In this document: in pieces, positions 52,596 to 61,458 of the stretch
Position numbering within the stretch: position 1 is the stretch's first letter
Layout of the letters: each line of letters opens with the position of its first letter
Assembly: GCF_010820665.1 (NCBI RefSeq)
Contig: NZ_JAAIKC010000008.1
Span: forward strand, 62,001 to 126,000
Direction of reading: 5' to 3'
Origin: Paenibacillus sp. SYP-B3998
GTDB taxonomy: Bacteria; Bacillota; Bacilli; Paenibacillales; NBRC-103111
Length of the DNA stretch: 64,000 nucleotides
Notes under the pieces: model-generated
Told to the model about the DNA's origin: nothing
What the model saw: only the letters and a program-made list of their open reading frames with translations
Database searches by the model: none
Position numbers and translations under genes: made by a program

Positions 52596-53855
52596 ATGCA
52601 TGCATGGGATCAACTAACAGAAGGGCAACAGGCAGAAGTTGAGCGTCAATTATCAATCATTCGCCGCGGCGTCGCCGAAATCGTTCCAGTAGAAGCGTTG
52701 AAACAGAAAATAATAAAGGCTGTAGTCACAGGTGAGCCTTTAAAGGTGAAACTAGGTTTAGATCCATCCGCACCAGATATTCATATTGGACATACCGTGG
52801 TATTACAAAAACTACGCCAATTTCAACAATTAGGACACCATGTTCAGCTCATTATTGGCGATTACACGGGGCGTATTGGCGACCCAAGTGGCAAGTCAGA
52901 AACAAGGAAACAGCTGTCTGAGGAAGATGTCCAGCGAAACGCAGAGACTTACCAGAAACAGCTTTATAAAATATTAGATCCAAAACTAACTGAATTTTAT
53001 TACAACTCATCCTGGCTAGGCGAACTGAAATTTGATGATGTTCTGAAATTAGCCGGGAAAGTAACTGTAGCACGAATGCTGGAACGGGATGACTTCGCTA
53101 AAAGGTATGCGAGCAATCAGCCGATTCATATCCATGAGTTCTTTTACCCGCTTATGCAGGGATATGATTCGGTTTCATTGCAAAGTGATATTGAGCTAGG
53201 CGGAACCGATCAAACCTTTAATATATTGATGGGAAGATCCTTGCAAGGCTCCTATGAGATCAAGGATGGGCAAGTTGCCATACTGTTGCCGCTTCTCGAA
53301 GGCTTGGACGGCGTTCAGAAAATGAGTAAAAGTCTGCGGAATTACATTGGTATCGATGAGTCGCCGACTGAAATTTTCGGTAAAACGATGTCTATTCCTG
53401 ACCATTTGATGCTCAAATATTATGAATTAACAACAGGGATTTCAAATGAAGCGCTGAAAGAGCTGGAGAATGGTCTGCAAGCAGAAACCGTACATCCAAG
53501 AGATGCAAAAATGAAATTAGCTCGAGCATATGTAGCCATGTATCATGGCGAGCAAGCAGCCGAGGAAGCCGAACAGCATTTCGTAACGGTTTTTCAAAAG
53601 CGAGCTTTGCCCGATGAAATTGAAGCTGTTAATCTTCCTGTGGAGCAATTAGAGGAAGGTCGTATTGCGATGATTAAGTTATTGGTTGCGCTTGGTCTCC
53701 AAGCTTCTAACGCAGAAGCTAGACGAAGTATTGAACAAGGAGCAGTAAGGGTGAACGAGGACAAAATCAACGATATACATGCGAAAATTGTCCTGAAGGA
53801 TGGCGATATTGTGCAGGTTGGCAAACGTAAATTTGTAAAAATCAAACTTAGTTGA
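52596..53855 (+). CDS. tyrS: Tyrosyl-tRNA synthetase
   Basis: A 419-residue class I synthetase. The HIGH motif is in PSAPDIHIGHTVVLQKL, the tyrosine/ATP region includes GGTDQTFNILMGR, and the KMSKS motif is QKMSKSLRN. A C-terminal S4 RNA-binding domain (about residues 350-415) ends RKFVKIKLS. The sequence pattern fits the TyrZ-like long-standing Firmicutes branch, but tyrS is the safe symbol. AGGAGG precedes ATG 52596. Confidence 0.96.
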   Translation: MHAWDQLTEGQQAEVERQLSIIRRGVAEIVPVEALKQKIIKAVVTGEPLKVKLGLDPSAPDIHIGHTVVLQKLRQFQQLGHHVQLIIGDYTGRIGDPSGKSETRKQLSEEDVQRNAETYQKQLYKILDPKLTEFYYNSSWLGELKFDDVLKLAGKVTVARMLERDDFAKRYASNQPIHIHEFFYPLMQGYDSVSLQSDIELGGTDQTFNILMGRSLQGSYEIKDGQVAILLPLLEGLDGVQKMSKSLRNYIGIDESPTEIFGKTMSIPDHLMLKYYELTTGISNEALKELENGLQAETVHPRDAKMKLARAYVAMYHGEQAAEEAEQHFVTVFQKRALPDEIEAVNLPVEQLEEGRIAMIKLLVALGLQASNAEARRSIEQGAVRVNEDKINDIHAKIVLKDGDIVQVGKRKFVKIKLS

Positions 53856-53857
53856 AT

Positions 53858-53912
53858 TAAAAATAAGGAGCCATCCTGCTGGCAGTATAACTGCTAACGG
53901 GATAGCCCCTGA
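53858..53912. terminator. Terminator between tyrS and corA
   Basis: GCCATCCTGCTGGCAG and CTGCTAACGGGATAGC pair around ATAA. On the minus strand the hairpin is followed by TTATTTTTAA, serving corA. Confidence 0.7.
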
Positions 53913-53924
53913 ACACAACATAAT

Positions 53925-54869
53925 CTACAACCATTCTTTTTTCTTAAACAGCCAGTACATGGCTATTCCCAAAAACGCCATAAAAGCTAATACAATTTCA
54001 TCGCCATGGGCCACATGAAGGCCGAGTATATTATCGAAATTCATCCCGAACACACCGGTGATGAAGGTTAACGGCATAAAGATGGTAGTCAGTGCGGTGA
54101 ACACGCGCATGATTTCATTCGCTCGGTTTGCAACGCTGGATTGGTAGGCTTCTCGCAAGTTGCCCATGAGATCTCGAAGCGTATCAAATGTATCGACGAT
54201 TTTTACCGCATTTTCATAAATATCACCAAAATATTTTTGCAGTCGATTGTCAATTAATCTTAAATCCTTTTTGCCGAGCGTGCCGATGACGTCCCGTTGC
54301 GGGACCAACACTTTCTTGAGCCAAAGAATTTCTGATCGAAGTCCGATGATTTCATTCAAATGCGTCTTTTTCGTTGCCATCAGGATATCTTCTTCCAGTT
54401 TCTCAATTTTCGCTTCGATACGGTCACCGACTGCAACGTAGTTATCGACGACAAGATCAACCAAATGGTACAAAAATCGATCGGCTGTGTTGACTTCTTC
54501 TTCCCAAAGAAAAGGCTTCAAGGCGCGAAGCTCGTTAATTTTTTGCCGAGTCACGGTAATAATTACGTGTTTACCTAAGAAAATATTAAGAGCGCGTAGG
54601 AAAATCTCTTCGTCATCGAATCGAATGCTATTGATAACGATGAAATAGTGCGAGTCATATATTTCAATTTTAGGACGTTGTTCTTCTTCGCTTAAACAGT
54701 CCTCTACAGCCAGATCATGAAGATGAAACATAGGCTGCAAAATTTCTAAATCTTCTACCCCCGCGTCTATCCAATAAAAGCCGGTTTGTGGCGGTGTAAG
54801 TGCGGCGGTCACATCCTCAATCAAAGTAAATACGCCGTCTTGTACCCATCGTGTTTTCATCTGATCCAC
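53925..54869 (-). CDS. corA: CorA-family magnesium transporter
   Basis: A 314-residue CorA. The cytosolic N-terminal alpha/beta funnel and long stalk helix (RIEAKIEKLEEDIL, NLREAYQSSVANRANEIMRV) lead into TM1 with the selectivity motif GVFGMNF and TM2 ending in the basic tail WLFKKKEWL. The normally YGMN tripeptide is present as FGMN. It forms a pentameric Mg2+ channel. GGGGTGG lies before ATG 54869. Confidence 0.93.
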   Translation of the reverse strand: MDQMKTRWVQDGVFTLIEDVTAALTPPQTGFYWIDAGVEDLEILQPMFHLHDLAVEDCLSEEEQRPKIEIYDSHYFIVINSIRFDDEEIFLRALNIFLGKHVIITVTRQKINELRALKPFLWEEEVNTADRFLYHLVDLVVDNYVAVGDRIEAKIEKLEEDILMATKKTHLNEIIGLRSEILWLKKVLVPQRDVIGTLGKKDLRLIDNRLQKYFGDIYENAVKIVDTFDTLRDLMGNLREAYQSSVANRANEIMRVFTALTTIFMPLTFITGVFGMNFDNILGLHVAHGDEIVLAFMAFLGIAMYWLFKKKEWL

Positions 54870-55488
54870 CCCTTTGATTGGAAGCAGCCAGTGAAATATC
54901 CCTATCGTAATGAGACTACGAATGGAGGGAGAACCGACTGCTGTCCTGCCTATGAAATTGTTTGCTTATTGTGCAGCTTCTACTACCTGGGTCTCCGTCC
55001 ATGCGTATGCCCCCCTTTTCCGTCCATGTCGAATACTTGTCTAGTATACCCCTTCATATAGCGTGTTTCAAGCTGAAAAGTTAGAAAGCTAGTAGGTTTC
55101 TATGGTTAGGATACAGTATGGAAAAAAGGCATGTTTGGTGCTTGCTGCAAACAACGGTTGCCCAAAGTAAGGTAACCGTTGTATGATCTAATTTATAATA
55201 ATTGTTAAGTAACTTTGCATATAAGTAAAATTTCAACAACATGACGATATTTCGGAATCGAATTCATGAGCTTCGAAGCCTAGCTGCGTGAAAAAGCGAA
55301 TTTGAATGAGACAAGCTAGCCTATTCATTAAAGTTTATGGAATTTACGTTCTTAGAGGATTTTGTAGAATGTAAACGTAAAAAAAGAATGAAAATGTTCT
55401 CGAAATTTCATTTTTTTCCATTTTTTTATTAACTTTTCGTGATATACTTATTTCCAGTAATGTCCTATTTTTGAGGGAGTTGATTTGT
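54870..55488. other. 620-bp intergenic region between corA and the 55489 gene
   Basis: No supported gene. The last 150 bp are very AT-rich and contain TATACT at about 55443-55448, a plausible -10 for the 55489 gene. This could be the junction between core chromosome and the phage-derived region, but no direct repeat was seen that would mark an attachment site. Confidence 0.4.
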
Positions 55489-55857
55489 TTGGATCATATG
55501 GAGGAGTTGTACAAAGGGATTGGGGAGCGTTGCCCTTATAAATTAGCCAAACATCAAGGAGTCAAACTGACGTATCTCGATGATCTTGGCGATATATGCG
55601 GACTTTATAAGCAAACCACATCAGATAGTTTTCACATTTATGTGAACGCTAATGTTGATATCGAAATGCAGGAAAATGTCGTTCATCTGCTGATCGAGCA
55701 TCACAACACAGAGTTGAGGGGTACTGAACGATGTTTGCTAAAAAAAGATCTGCATATGCTTCGGCGCATAGGGGAAGAAATTCGTAAAACGGATACGCTT
55801 ATCGCTGACATTTTCCTACAAGGATTCCTTGGTATACGTAGAAATAAACAACGCTAA
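55489..55857 (+). CDS. Hypothetical protein, faintly ImmA/IrrE-like
   Basis: A protein of about 122 residues starting at TTG 55489 (nine bases after GAGGGAG) or ATG 55498. DICGLYKQTTSDSFHIYVNANV followed by VVHLLIEHHNTELRGTE recalls the ImmA/IrrE fold, in which a helix with HExxH follows the strand, but the zinc motif is not intact (LLIEHHN). The rest is helical. It sits close to the phage region and may belong to its control genes. Tentative. Confidence 0.5.
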   Translation: MDHMEELYKGIGERCPYKLAKHQGVKLTYLDDLGDICGLYKQTTSDSFHIYVNANVDIEMQENVVHLLIEHHNTELRGTERCLLKKDLHMLRRIGEEIRKTDTLIADIFLQGFLGIRRNKQR

Positions 55858-55878
55858 AATGACATGAACATATAAGCG

Positions 55879-55909
55879 AACCCTTGAGAATCAAGGGTTT
55901 TATTTTTTG
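55879..55909 (+). terminator. Terminator after the 55489 gene
   Basis: AACCCTTGA, loop GAA, TCAAGGGTT, then TTATTTTTT. Confidence 0.88.
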
Positions 55910-55994
55910 ACTTGAATATTCGAATTTTGAAGCTTCTTTTTAATTTTCCTATCTTTTTGGTATTATGTTAGTGTGTAAGAGAGGAGGGAATTGA

Positions 55995-56180
55995 ATGATT
56001 AAATTGGGATTGGGTCAAGCTGAACTAGAAGCCTTGCTAACAGGCGTCCAGGATGAGCAGGCAAGGGCTGCAATAGCAACAGCTATCTCAGCTAATAATG
56101 AGGAAATTGCAAAGCAAGTACTAGCGTTAGTTTCTAGTGATTTGATGAATGCATTTAAAGCAATGGGCATGAAAGCATAA
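55995..56180 (+). CDS. 61-residue hypothetical protein
   Basis: A short helical protein: LGLGQAELEALLTGVQDEQ, then two more amphipathic helices ending in FKAMGMKA. GAGGAGGG gives a strong ribosome binding site eight bases before ATG 55995, and a terminator follows, so it is an independent small gene. No function is recognised; similar short proteins occur in Paenibacillus. Confidence 0.65.
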   Translation: MIKLGLGQAELEALLTGVQDEQARAAIATAISANNEEIAKQVLALVSSDLMNAFKAMGMKA

Positions 56181-56194
56181 GGTTCAAAAAGGAG

Positions 56195-56224
56195 AAGCAT
56201 CGAATAAGCGGTGCTTTTTTTTTA
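56195..56224 (+). terminator. Terminator after the 55995 gene
   Basis: AAGCATCG, loop AATAAG, CGGTGCTT, then eight or more T. Confidence 0.88.
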
Positions 56225-56376
56225 TTTCTCTCGAATTTCAAAGTCCAATTATTTAAACTAAATCTCAGACAGTTAAGGCAGGTGTGTTTTTAGTTGTTTA
56301 AACCAACACCAACTGTAGCTTTAGACATATGGTCAGTGAATGGCAAGTTATTTCATGGGGTATTTATGTTTCAACA

Positions 56377-56447
56377 ATCAAAACAAATGTTTTGATTTAC
56401 AACACAAGCGTTTGGTATTATAATCCATACATAAGAACTTATGTTCT
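56377..56447 (+). promoter_or_regulatory. Phage polymerase promoter with palindromic operator and LexA/DinR-like box
   Basis: TTTACA at 56396-56401, 17 bp, TATAAT at 56419-56424. The perfect palindrome ATCAAAACAAATGTTTTGAT (56377-56396) abuts the -35. AGAACTTATGTTCT at 56434-56447 carries GAAC-N4-GTTC, the core of the Bacillus LexA/DinR SOS box, at about +4 to +17. No gene lies between this and the polymerase start 190 bp on. SOS repression of the polymerase is the inferred function. Confidence 0.75.
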
Positions 56448-56633
56448 GTTTTTTTTGTGGGGGGATAGATCGATATGGAAAATAGAGCTTACTAATTTAA
56501 CAGAATAAACGTAAGGTATGTGGAATTGAGTCAGTTCCGTTCTGTAGTGCCACACAAATAGACACCCAATAAGAACGGGGAGCTAGTCATTTATATAGAT
56601 GCATAAAAATACTTATCTGAGGTGAGGAACGTA

Positions 56634-58268
56634 TTGTCTAAGTATAAAAAAAGTTTAAGGTATGTGTATAAAATTCATAGTTCTCTTCTGAAAAACAACA
56701 AGTGGAGTTTAACGCTCAGTCCTTATGAGGCAAGAAGAAGTGGAGATGTAGTATCTTTAGCAAGCAGCCAAGCGATTGATTTTGTTGATGAACTATCAGG
56801 CAGCGGATTTTCGGAAACAAGGGTGAGGGAGTTGAAAAGTGAAATTAAACGACTTAAAAGAGAAAAAACAAGTAAACCTCACCTCAAAAAAATAAAGTGG
56901 CTGTTTGAGCAGTTAGATGAATTATTGTTTATTAAGGACTATATTTGCGTAATTATGGATAACAAAGATAAAGATTTTGACCGTGCCAATGAAGGCTTTT
57001 ATTTCAATGAAATGAGATTTACAAGGTTGTATGGAACTACAGGTGGTGTTAAAAATCAAACGATTGTCTATGTTAGTGAAAAAATTAGTAGGCAATTAAA
57101 AGTGAAAATTGAAAACAATCGAAATTTACATATAGAAACGGTTCCAGCTAGACTAGAGGCTTACAAATCGCTTGTGAGCAGTGCAAGTACGCCTGTTCCT
57201 TGTCCTGATGGCGTTATACTTGTCAATGATTATGTACACGAAATTGAAGCAGATATTATCAGAATTAGTGATGATAAGCATAGCCAACAGCCTGTTTTGT
57301 CTGAAGTAAGAAGCAAGGTAAAGTTAAATATCAACGATGGATACGGCTTAATATCCCCTGAATTGAGTAAGAGGTGGGCTGAACATTTAGGGCTTGATTA
57401 TATTCCGAGTGGTTTTATTGTTAGAAATAGTTTTTGCAAAGGAAGCCTATTCACCTATGATTTTAAGCTTTGGGCAGAGGAAGTAGCTGGAACCAATGAG
57501 ATTTCTGACGCATGGGAAACGAAAAAGGATATTTCTAAGGCTCAAATGATTCTAACGACAAGCATGTTGAAATTGTGGGACAGTTATGAAAATATGGAGC
57601 ATTACTTGCGTAGCTGCAAAGAGCATGGGTATACGTTTCGAGTAACTAAAGTAACACCAGAGGTGTTAGAAAATGAAAGGAATCTCAATTATCAATTCAT
57701 TCAATCATTAGATTTATCAGATACAGCTATTGATGAACTGATTGAACCCACTGTGAATGAGATTAAAGAGGTGCTTGGCGAAGATTGGAGAAAGAGCCTT
57801 CTCTTTTTAAAAGGTACGCATCTAACTGATAAGAACATTGAATCTTTGACCTATGATTTTGCCCAAGCTTTAATGATAGATGAAGAAATGATCAACGATC
57901 CCTTTGTGAAAAGCAAAATACATCAAATGATTGATGAGCGTATCAATCATGCGAAAATTGGCGATCTCAAGATACGAGGGAACTATAGCTTTGTTGCTGG
58001 TGATCCGTACGCTTTATGCCAAGCAATGTTCAGCTTAAAGGTTACAGGATTATTGCAAGAAGGCGAATTTTATTCTAAATATTGGCTGGATAGGGATGTA
58101 GATAAAGTCGCTGCGTTTAGAGCACCTATGACTTCCCATAATAATAATAGAATTCTTAGGTTGAAGGAAACGGAAGAAATGCAAAAATGGTTTCGTTATA
58201 TGAACACGGTAACTATTCTAAACGCCTGGGATACAACAACTCATGCATTAAATGGCTGTGATATGGAT
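56634..58268 (+). CDS. YonO-like single-chain RNA polymerase, exon 1 (545 codons)
   Basis: First part of a split gene; the complete protein is join(56634..58268, 58540..59661), 918 residues. It resembles SPbeta YonO (905 residues), a DNA-dependent RNA polymerase with two double-psi beta barrels related to eukaryotic RNAi polymerases. NDGYGLISPELSKRWAEH (about residues 234-251) and the lysine in FCKGSLFTYDF (about 269) are the first barrel. The exon ends with CDMD, the first half of the catalytic DxDGD motif, directly followed by an in-frame TAA at the intron start. TTG 56634 is six bases after GAGGTGAGG; GTG 56622 is the alternative. Confidence 0.88.
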
Positions 58269-58539
58269 TAATAAATAGTCCCATATAGTAGTAATACTAT
58301 ACTGCAAACTCGGTGAACCTGCATATGCAGGGTGTGGCTCACGCTGCTAACGGTGAAACCCCTAACGTGAAGTCGAGGGCAATACCGTGCCAAGCCTAGC
58401 ATTTAGGAAGGTGTAACGACTATTCCGCAAGGAAGTAGCTTTCAGGTGAAATTCCTGTTTGTGAAGTGCCGAGCAACCCTAGAGGTTGATGAGATAGTCT
58501 AGTCCCCATATAAATACTGTGAAAACAGGGGTGTAAACG
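58269..58539 (+). ncRNA. Group I self-splicing intron, 271 nt, no homing endonuclease
   Basis: Core elements are present in order: GGTGAAACCCCTAACGTGAAG and GAGGGCAATACCGTGCCAAGCC (P/Q side), GTAACGACTATTCCGCAAGG (R, 5' strand of P7) and GAGATAGTCTAGTCC (S, 3' strand of P7), as in subgroup IA introns. The exon ends in U and the intron in G, as the family requires. An internal guide, GTCCCATAT at 58278-58286, can pair with exon ATATGG (58261-58266) to form P1. Removal restores the reading frame and the DMDGD catalytic motif. No open frame for an endonuclease is inside. Confidence 0.95.
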
Positions 58540-59661
58540 GGAGATGCCATCCTGACAACAGATAATCAAATTGTAGTTCAGGCCATTCGTGAGCTTAAAG
58601 CTATTGTATGTGAACAAAAGACTGCTGGGAAGAAGATTGCAACAGAAGAGGACTTCATCCAAGCGAATAAAAACAGTTTTGGCGACGATATAGGAGCAAT
58701 CACGAATAGAGCGACTTCGATGTATGATAAGCTGGCACAGTTTCATCCAGACAGTGAAGAGTATCAAACATTGGAATATCGGATACGTAGTTGTCAACAT
58801 TATCAGCAAAATGCAATTGATAAGGCTAAAGGGATTGAAAGCAATCCAATGCCTAAGCATTGGTTCAGTTATGAATCGAATGTTGTGATCGACAAAGAGA
58901 CGCGGCAAGTGATAAGCAAAGACACATTCAATCTTCGTTTATTGGCGAATAAAAAACCGTATTTTATGATTTATAGATATCCGCAATTACTGAGTGCATA
59001 CAAGAAGTATATGGCAGATACTAGCCAAAACTGTCGGAACAGATTTGGTATAGAGGTTGAGGAATTACTTGTAAAAGAAGATCGAAGCGAAGCCGAGGAA
59101 GTATTCGTGACGTCTTATCACAATCAGATGCCAGTTTCAAAAGAAAAATCAGTTGTAAATAAAATATGTTGGAAAATTGAAGAACATTTTTCGAAACGAA
59201 AGAAGAGATCTGTAAAAAAAGAGATGGATTATCAAAATTTAATGTCTCTAGATCAAAAGTTTAAAAAGAAGACATATGAAGCTATAGAAGAATTATATGA
59301 TGAATATAAGTATATGACACAAGCTTATATGCAGAGCATCAAATCAGGCGATATTCATGTCGAAGATGACCAAAAGGTATCTACTCAACGTGAATTATTT
59401 AAAGAGAGATTTAAGAAATTAGCTAATCAATTATGTAGTAATGAAGACGAGTTATGTAATATCATTGTCACACTTTGCTATACGAATACGAATTCCAAGC
59501 AATTTGCATGGGATATCGTCGGTGAAACAATGATTAAAAACTTACTCAAAAGAAACAATTATGTCTTAAAATATCCAGAATTCGATGTGCATGGTGATAT
59601 TGAATTTGCAGGAAAGAGATTTTCAATGAAAAGCAGGCATATTCTAAAAAACGAGGAGTGA
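58540..59661 (+). CDS. YonO-like single-chain RNA polymerase, exon 2 (373 codons)
   Basis: Second part of the polymerase. It begins GGA GAT GCC, giving GDAILTT, so that joined to exon 1 the sequence is CDMDGDAIL, the metal-binding DxDGD signature of the double-psi barrel polymerases. The part from 58720 alone has an ATG but lacks a ribosome binding site and the whole first barrel, so it is not an independent gene. The remainder is helical and basic (FSKRKKRSVKKEMDYQNLM) with NCYTNTNSKQFAWDIVG-like blocks near the end. It stops 4 bp before the next gene. Confidence 0.88.
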   Translation, partial: GDAILTTDNQIVVQAIRELKAIVCEQKTAGKKIATEEDFIQANKNSFGDDIGAITNRATSMYDKLAQFHPDSEEYQTLEYRIRSCQHYQQNAIDKAKGIESNPMPKHWFSYESNVVIDKETRQVISKDTFNLRLLANKKPYFMIYRYPQLLSAYKKYMADTSQNCRNRFGIEVEELLVKEDRSEAEEVFVTSYHNQMPVSKEKSVVNKICWKIEEHFSKRKKRSVKKEMDYQNLMSLDQKFKKKTYEAIEELYDEYKYMTQAYMQSIKSGDIHVEDDQKVSTQRELFKERFKKLANQLCSNEDELCNIIVTLCYTNTNSKQFAWDIVGETMIKNLLKRNNYVLKYPEFDVHGDIEFAGKRFSMKSRHILKNEE

Positions 59662-59665
59662 TTGA

Positions 59666-60433
59666 ATGAAAATACTTTTGAATGAGAAAGAATTAGTAGG
59701 TAAGGCTTTGAATGACAGATATATGAGCCCTAAAGTGACTGATACGATTAGAGCGCTGACTAAATTTTATTATGGGGAAGGATTAACGAAGAAACAAGTT
59801 AAAGAGGCGCTTGAAAACTTCATTATTGCTAAATACCAACACTATGATCCAATGAAGTGGGATGCTTTACTTAATCGAAATGTGAAACAGCTTGAGAAAT
59901 CGGATCACAAGTTATATGTAGTGGATGAAATAAGGATTTCTCTGGATGAATTAAAAAAGATAGCGGCAATTGATAATTTGGAATATGAGAAAATTGCGTT
60001 TGCGCTGCTTGTACATACCAAAATTTATAACTATATCAAACCAAGCAATGATGACTGGATGAACAGTAGTCAAGCTGATGTATATGGAGATTCAAATCTA
60101 AGTATAAAGGCAGCTGAACGGAAATTAGTCATTCATGAGTTGACCAGTAGAGGTTTAATCTACAATCCAGTAGGTATCAAAAACACCAAGATTAAGATTC
60201 TATATGTTAATAACCAGTCGGATACAGAAATAATTATAAAAGATCTTAGAAATTATGTTTATGAATACCTAAGATGGAAAGGCCATAAGGATATTATGAA
60301 TTGCTTGCGATGTGATTTACGTATTCTGAAAACATACAAGACGAATAAATATTGTGCGGAATGTTCTAAAAAAGTGAAGCAAGAACAAAAAAATAATTGG
60401 AAAAAAGAAAAATGGTTGCAAGAAGAGAAGTGA
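59666..60433 (+). CDS. Phage protein with C-terminal zinc finger
   Basis: A 255-residue protein coupled to the polymerase gene; GAGGAGTGA, which contains the polymerase stop, is its ribosome binding site. The C terminus has NCLRCDLRIL and KYCAECSKKVKQEQ, a CxxC-x(n)-CxxC zinc ribbon followed by a very basic tail, suggesting nucleic acid binding. The central part, ISLDELKKIAAI and KAAERKLVIHELTSRGLIY, looks like a winged-helix region. It may be an accessory or promoter-recognition factor of the polymerase; that is inference from context. Confidence 0.65.
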   Translation: MKILLNEKELVGKALNDRYMSPKVTDTIRALTKFYYGEGLTKKQVKEALENFIIAKYQHYDPMKWDALLNRNVKQLEKSDHKLYVVDEIRISLDELKKIAAIDNLEYEKIAFALLVHTKIYNYIKPSNDDWMNSSQADVYGDSNLSIKAAERKLVIHELTSRGLIYNPVGIKNTKIKILYVNNQSDTEIIIKDLRNYVYEYLRWKGHKDIMNCLRCDLRILKTYKTNKYCAECSKKVKQEQKNNWKKEKWLQEEK

Positions 60434-60453
60434 TAAATATAGATTGAATAATG

Positions 60454-60478
60454 GGCCACTCCATCAGAGTGGCCTTTT
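60454..60478 (+). terminator. Terminator after the zinc-finger gene
   Basis: GGCCACTC, loop CATCA, GAGTGGCC, TTTT. Confidence 0.85.
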
Positions 60479-60779
60479 GTCATTCTCATAGGAGGAGAGG
60501 GGGAAATCTTGAAAAAGAAACGGTGAAAAGCAAAAAAATAGCCAAGAAGAAAAAATAAAAAGCTCGAAATACGCAGTGTTTAAAAGGGGAAATCGCATTT
60601 TTGCATAAAAGACTAATGTGATAGATATAGGGTGGGAAAATATCGGAACGAAGGGGACATTCATTGGGAATTGGTGATTAGGAATGCTTACATACACAGT
60701 GGATAAGAACGGTGTCGTTAAAATTATTGACTATGATGTTGGGAAAAAGAAATGAAAGTTATACCTGTGCCATTTAAAG

Positions 60780-60831
60780 ACTTACGCTTTAAGCGCATCT
60801 AAATGTAGGTGAATTTACAGCGTAAGTTTTC
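60780..60831 (+). terminator. Hairpin upstream of the tail genes
   Basis: ACTTACGCT (60780-60788) and AGCGTAAGT (60819-60827) pair, followed by TTTTC; the loop contains a smaller GCTTTAAGC palindrome. Confidence 0.55.
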
Positions 60832-60897
60832 ATGTGTATAGGCAATTCATGAAATAGCTTGTACGCATGGATTTTTATGTGGAAAGGAGAGTGTGCT

Positions 60898-61446
60898 GTG
60901 CGAAGAGACTTTAAGATTGAAAGTTGAAGTAAGGATGTAAATGAACGCTTTTTGAGAGGGGATGTGAAGGTTTTTGCTAAATTTACAGAGTTAAATGAAC
61001 AAATGGTGACTACATTACTGAGATTAGTTTCCTCTCAAGATTTATGTAAATTAATCGAATATAATTCGAAAAATCCTTTAAGTGAAAATGATATTTCGAA
61101 ACCTTCTGAATTACTATTTAAGAAAATATGTCCATTTCCTAAAGCTCCTGAACTCATGACGTCTGACACGTTGTTGACGGTCATTTTTAACAAAAGTCAA
61201 TTGAGTAGATCGAATGCTGGATATAGGGAGACTACGCTTAGTTTCAATATTTTATGCCATATCGATAATTGGCAATTGGATCGTGGAATTCGACCTTATT
61301 CCATATTAGGTGAAATTGATAAGTTATTTAACAACGAGAAAGTCATTGGTATCGGGAAAGTGCAGTTTGATCGAGCGAGATTTATGACTGCAAATGAAAA
61401 GTATGCTGGATACAGGCTGGACTACACCGTCATTAATTTTAGGTAG
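60898..61446 (+). pseudogene. Probable phage tail-terminator/completion gene with in-frame UGA at codon 10
   Basis: The good start is GTG 60898, nine bases after AAAGGAG. Nine codons (MRRDFKIES) are followed by TGA at 60925-60927, after which the same frame runs open to 61446 with sensible phage-like sequence (SKDVNERFLRGDVKVFAKF). Internal starts TTG 60952 or GTG 60964 have poor ribosome binding sites. The C-terminal region (ETTLSFNILCHIDN, RPYSILGEIDKLFN, RLDYTVINF) and its position before the tail tube suggest a tail completion or terminator protein. Nonsense mutation, sequencing error or reinitiation are all possible. Confidence 0.55.
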
Positions 61447-61458
61447 TGGTGATAAGCA

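Larger units (their letters stand above)
60434..60897. other. 460-bp spacer between polymerase module and structural genes
   Basis: It holds two hairpins (60454 and 60780), a TTGCAT-17-GATATA promoter-like pair (60601-60629), and a 23-codon frame (60684-60755, MLTYTVDKNG...) that is too weak to call. It separates the polymerase and zinc-finger genes from the tail genes and is the natural place for a late promoter. Confidence 0.5.

Noticed and set aside
54786-55061. 91-codon plus-strand gene upstream of the phage region
   Set aside because: It overlaps the 5' end of corA on the opposite strand, lacks a good ribosome binding site and has random-looking composition.
58420-58908. Minus-strand 162-codon frame across the intron and exon 2
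   Set aside because: It overlaps the intron core and the conserved polymerase exon on the other strand and has no family signature.
58720-59661. Independent 313-codon gene starting at ATG 58720
   Set aside because: It has no ribosome binding site and is in frame with 58540; 60 upstream codons are also coding, and the frame joins exon 1 through the group I intron.
60684-60755. 23-codon peptide MLTYTVDKNG... as a gene
   Set aside because: The ribosome binding site is weak, the frame is very short, and there is no supporting context; noted only in the spacer entry.
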